The notes beneath the pieces are model-generated. The model did no database searches. It was given only the letters and a program-made list of their open reading frames with translations, and was not told where the DNA came from. Shown one piece after another: positions 62,897 to 64,000 of a DNA stretch of 64,000 nucleotides. Source of the DNA: Kiloniella sp. EL199 (GTDB lineage: Bacteria; Pseudomonadota; Alphaproteobacteria; Kiloniellales; Kiloniellaceae); contig NZ_OMPU01000008.1 in assembly GCF_900313065.1 (NCBI RefSeq), forward strand, positions 310,240 through 374,239, given 5' to 3'. Position numbers and translations under genes: made by a program. Within the stretch, counting starts at the first letter, position 1. Each line of letters starts with the position of its first letter.

Positions 62897-63837
62897 TTAA
62901 GGTTTAATTTCTTTTGCAGCTCTGTTGTGGGCCCGCCAACTCTGTGCCTCTATAAAGACTTTTCTGACGTCTGCGTGGGTCGTTCTGATCTGTCGTTCCA
63001 TTTTGGAAATAACACTTTCCAGATCCTGTGATGAAATATTATCCTTAAAATCCAGAGATAGAGTAACCAGAATATCCATTGGGCCATTTTGAAGAGACAG
63101 AATTTCATTGGTTCTGAGAACTTCGGAATGCTTGGCAATAATACGACGGATTGATTTCTCAACCTCGGGATCAGCCCCCTCACCGATTAGCAATCCTTTG
63201 GTCTCATAAGCCAAAACCCATGCGATTGCTGCGAGCAAAATACCAATAACAACAGATGCAACACCATCAAGTTCTGGAATATCTAGCCACAGACCGAGAC
63301 TTAATCCGATCAAGGCGATCAAAAGTCCTAACATAGCCGCTGAATCTTCAAGCAGGACCGCAAAAATCGAAGGATCTTTGCTTGCGGCAACAGCTGCAAA
63401 GTAATTTCGCCCCTTCACCGATGTTTTGAATTCTTTGAAAGCGATATACCAGGCCGCGCCTTCAAATATCAAGGCAGCACCGAGAACAACGAAGTTGACC
63501 ATTGGGTTTTGTATTGGCTCTGGCTCCATTATTTTATGAATACCTTCGTATATGGATACGCCAGAACCTATGGCAAAAACCAGTAAAGCCACAACAAAAG
63601 CCCAAAAATATAACTCTCGGCCAAGCCATAGGGGTGTCGGTCATCGGGGGAACGTTTCGCACGATGTAATCCGTAAAGTAACAGGCCTTGATTGCCAGTA
63701 TCAACTGCAGAATGAATTGCTTCACTAAACATGGCAGAACTGCCAGTATAAGCAGCAGCGACCGCTTTGGTTATTGCAATTAGACCATTTCCGGCCATTG
63801 CAGCAAAAATGACCACTTTGGAAGAATTTCCGGCCAT
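62897..63837 (-). pseudogene. Cation diffusion facilitator (CDF) transporter, frameshifted
   Basis: Two frames together make a complete CDF protein of about 313 residues. The first part (63568-63837) has the N-terminal helices, the metal site HSAVD in FSEAIHSAVDTGNQ and the DDRHPYG motif, then breaks. The second part (62897-63592) begins in the middle of helix 3 and continues through the EDSAAMLG site and the C-terminal cytoplasmic domain. Reading in the second frame, HPYG should be followed by a phenylalanine or tyrosine and then GRELYFWAFVVALLVFAIGS. Loss of one T in the GGCTTGGCC stretch (at about 63623-63624) explains the break. It could be a true mutation or a sequencing error. Confidence 0.88.
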
Positions 63838-64000
63838 GTCTGTTCCCCTTAATAATGGTCAAGTTCATGGCCTGTTGTAAGAACCTGCCCAGTGATCTGA
63901 CTTGGATCGTTTATTGAAATAGAAATCAAATAAGATGCGACATAATAAGCAACATATGAGAAGGTTCAATCATCTTCTGTTATTATCTGGCTTTTACTAT

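Noticed and set aside
1-64000. Prophage, insertion sequence, CRISPR or secondary-metabolite cluster
   Set aside because: No integrase, transposase, phage structural gene, repeat-spacer array or biosynthetic core enzyme was seen. Direct repeats of useful length were not noticed by eye; a full repeat search was not possible.
63838-64000. Possible gene in the last 163 bases
   Set aside because: No open frame with family features; likely the upstream region of the CDF gene.

Overview
The window is a chromosomal stretch of a fairly AT-rich Gram-negative bacterium, most likely a marine alphaproteobacterium of the Rhodospirillales/Kiloniellales type. The evidence is the conserved gene order mltB - rlpA - D,D-carboxypeptidase - tmk - holB - metG - tatD - metallo-beta-lactamase fold protein, a Mg-type HemB, glutathione-dependent formaldehyde oxidation, and many ABC and TRAP uptake systems. 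The species cannot be named from the sequence. There is no phage, insertion sequence, CRISPR array or rRNA; one tRNA-Ser(UGA) is present.

Layout. 1-1.9 kb: formaldehyde detoxification (frmA, and fghA cut by the window edge). 2.1-3.5 kb: a membrane-anchored hydrolase and a CoxG-like protein. 3.5-9.9 kb: a complete TRAP transporter (dctP, dctQ, dctM) with a sigma-54 promoter and a DctB/DctD two-component system; the phosphoacceptor histidine of DctB reads as tyrosine. 10.2-13.7 kb: a glycine-zipper lipoprotein, an amine-oxidase-like flavoenzyme and a divergent LysR/FMN-reductase pair. 13.75-14.8 kb: tRNA-Ser and a PilZ-fliN pair. 15.4-24.1 kb: a cell wall, DNA replication and tRNA charging block. 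24.1-27.3 kb: an M14 carboxypeptidase with an oligopeptide-type binding protein. 28-34.6 kb: a LacI-controlled sugar ABC importer. 34.9-41.3 kb: mixed single genes (aminotransferase, TetR/VOC pair, GFA, SLOG, aspartic protease, LysE). 41.5-46.7 kb: a livKHMGF branched-chain amino acid type importer. 47.9-52.1 kb: a three-gene, non-classical chaperone-usher-like locus with a DUF4402 subunit. 52.6-64 kb: housekeeping and metabolic genes (AEC transporter, NIPSNAP/ABM pair, adenine deaminase, hemB, peroxiredoxin, malonyl-CoA decarboxylase) and a frameshifted cation diffusion facilitator.

How the genes work together. The window is rich in import of small organic nutrients (dicarboxylate-type acids, sugars, amino acids, peptides), each importer having its own regulator or promoter signals. 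In four operons (dctPQM, the sugar ABC operon, liv and the DUF4402 locus) the gene for the component needed in excess comes first and is followed by a GC hairpin before the remaining genes. This suggests a repeated use of partial termination to set stoichiometry.

The points most worth a second look are the His-to-Tyr change in the DctB kinase, the compact DUF4402 chaperone-usher-like locus, the PilZ-fliN pair, the CCP-type M14 peptidase with its orphan binding protein, and the single-base frameshift in the CDF transporter.
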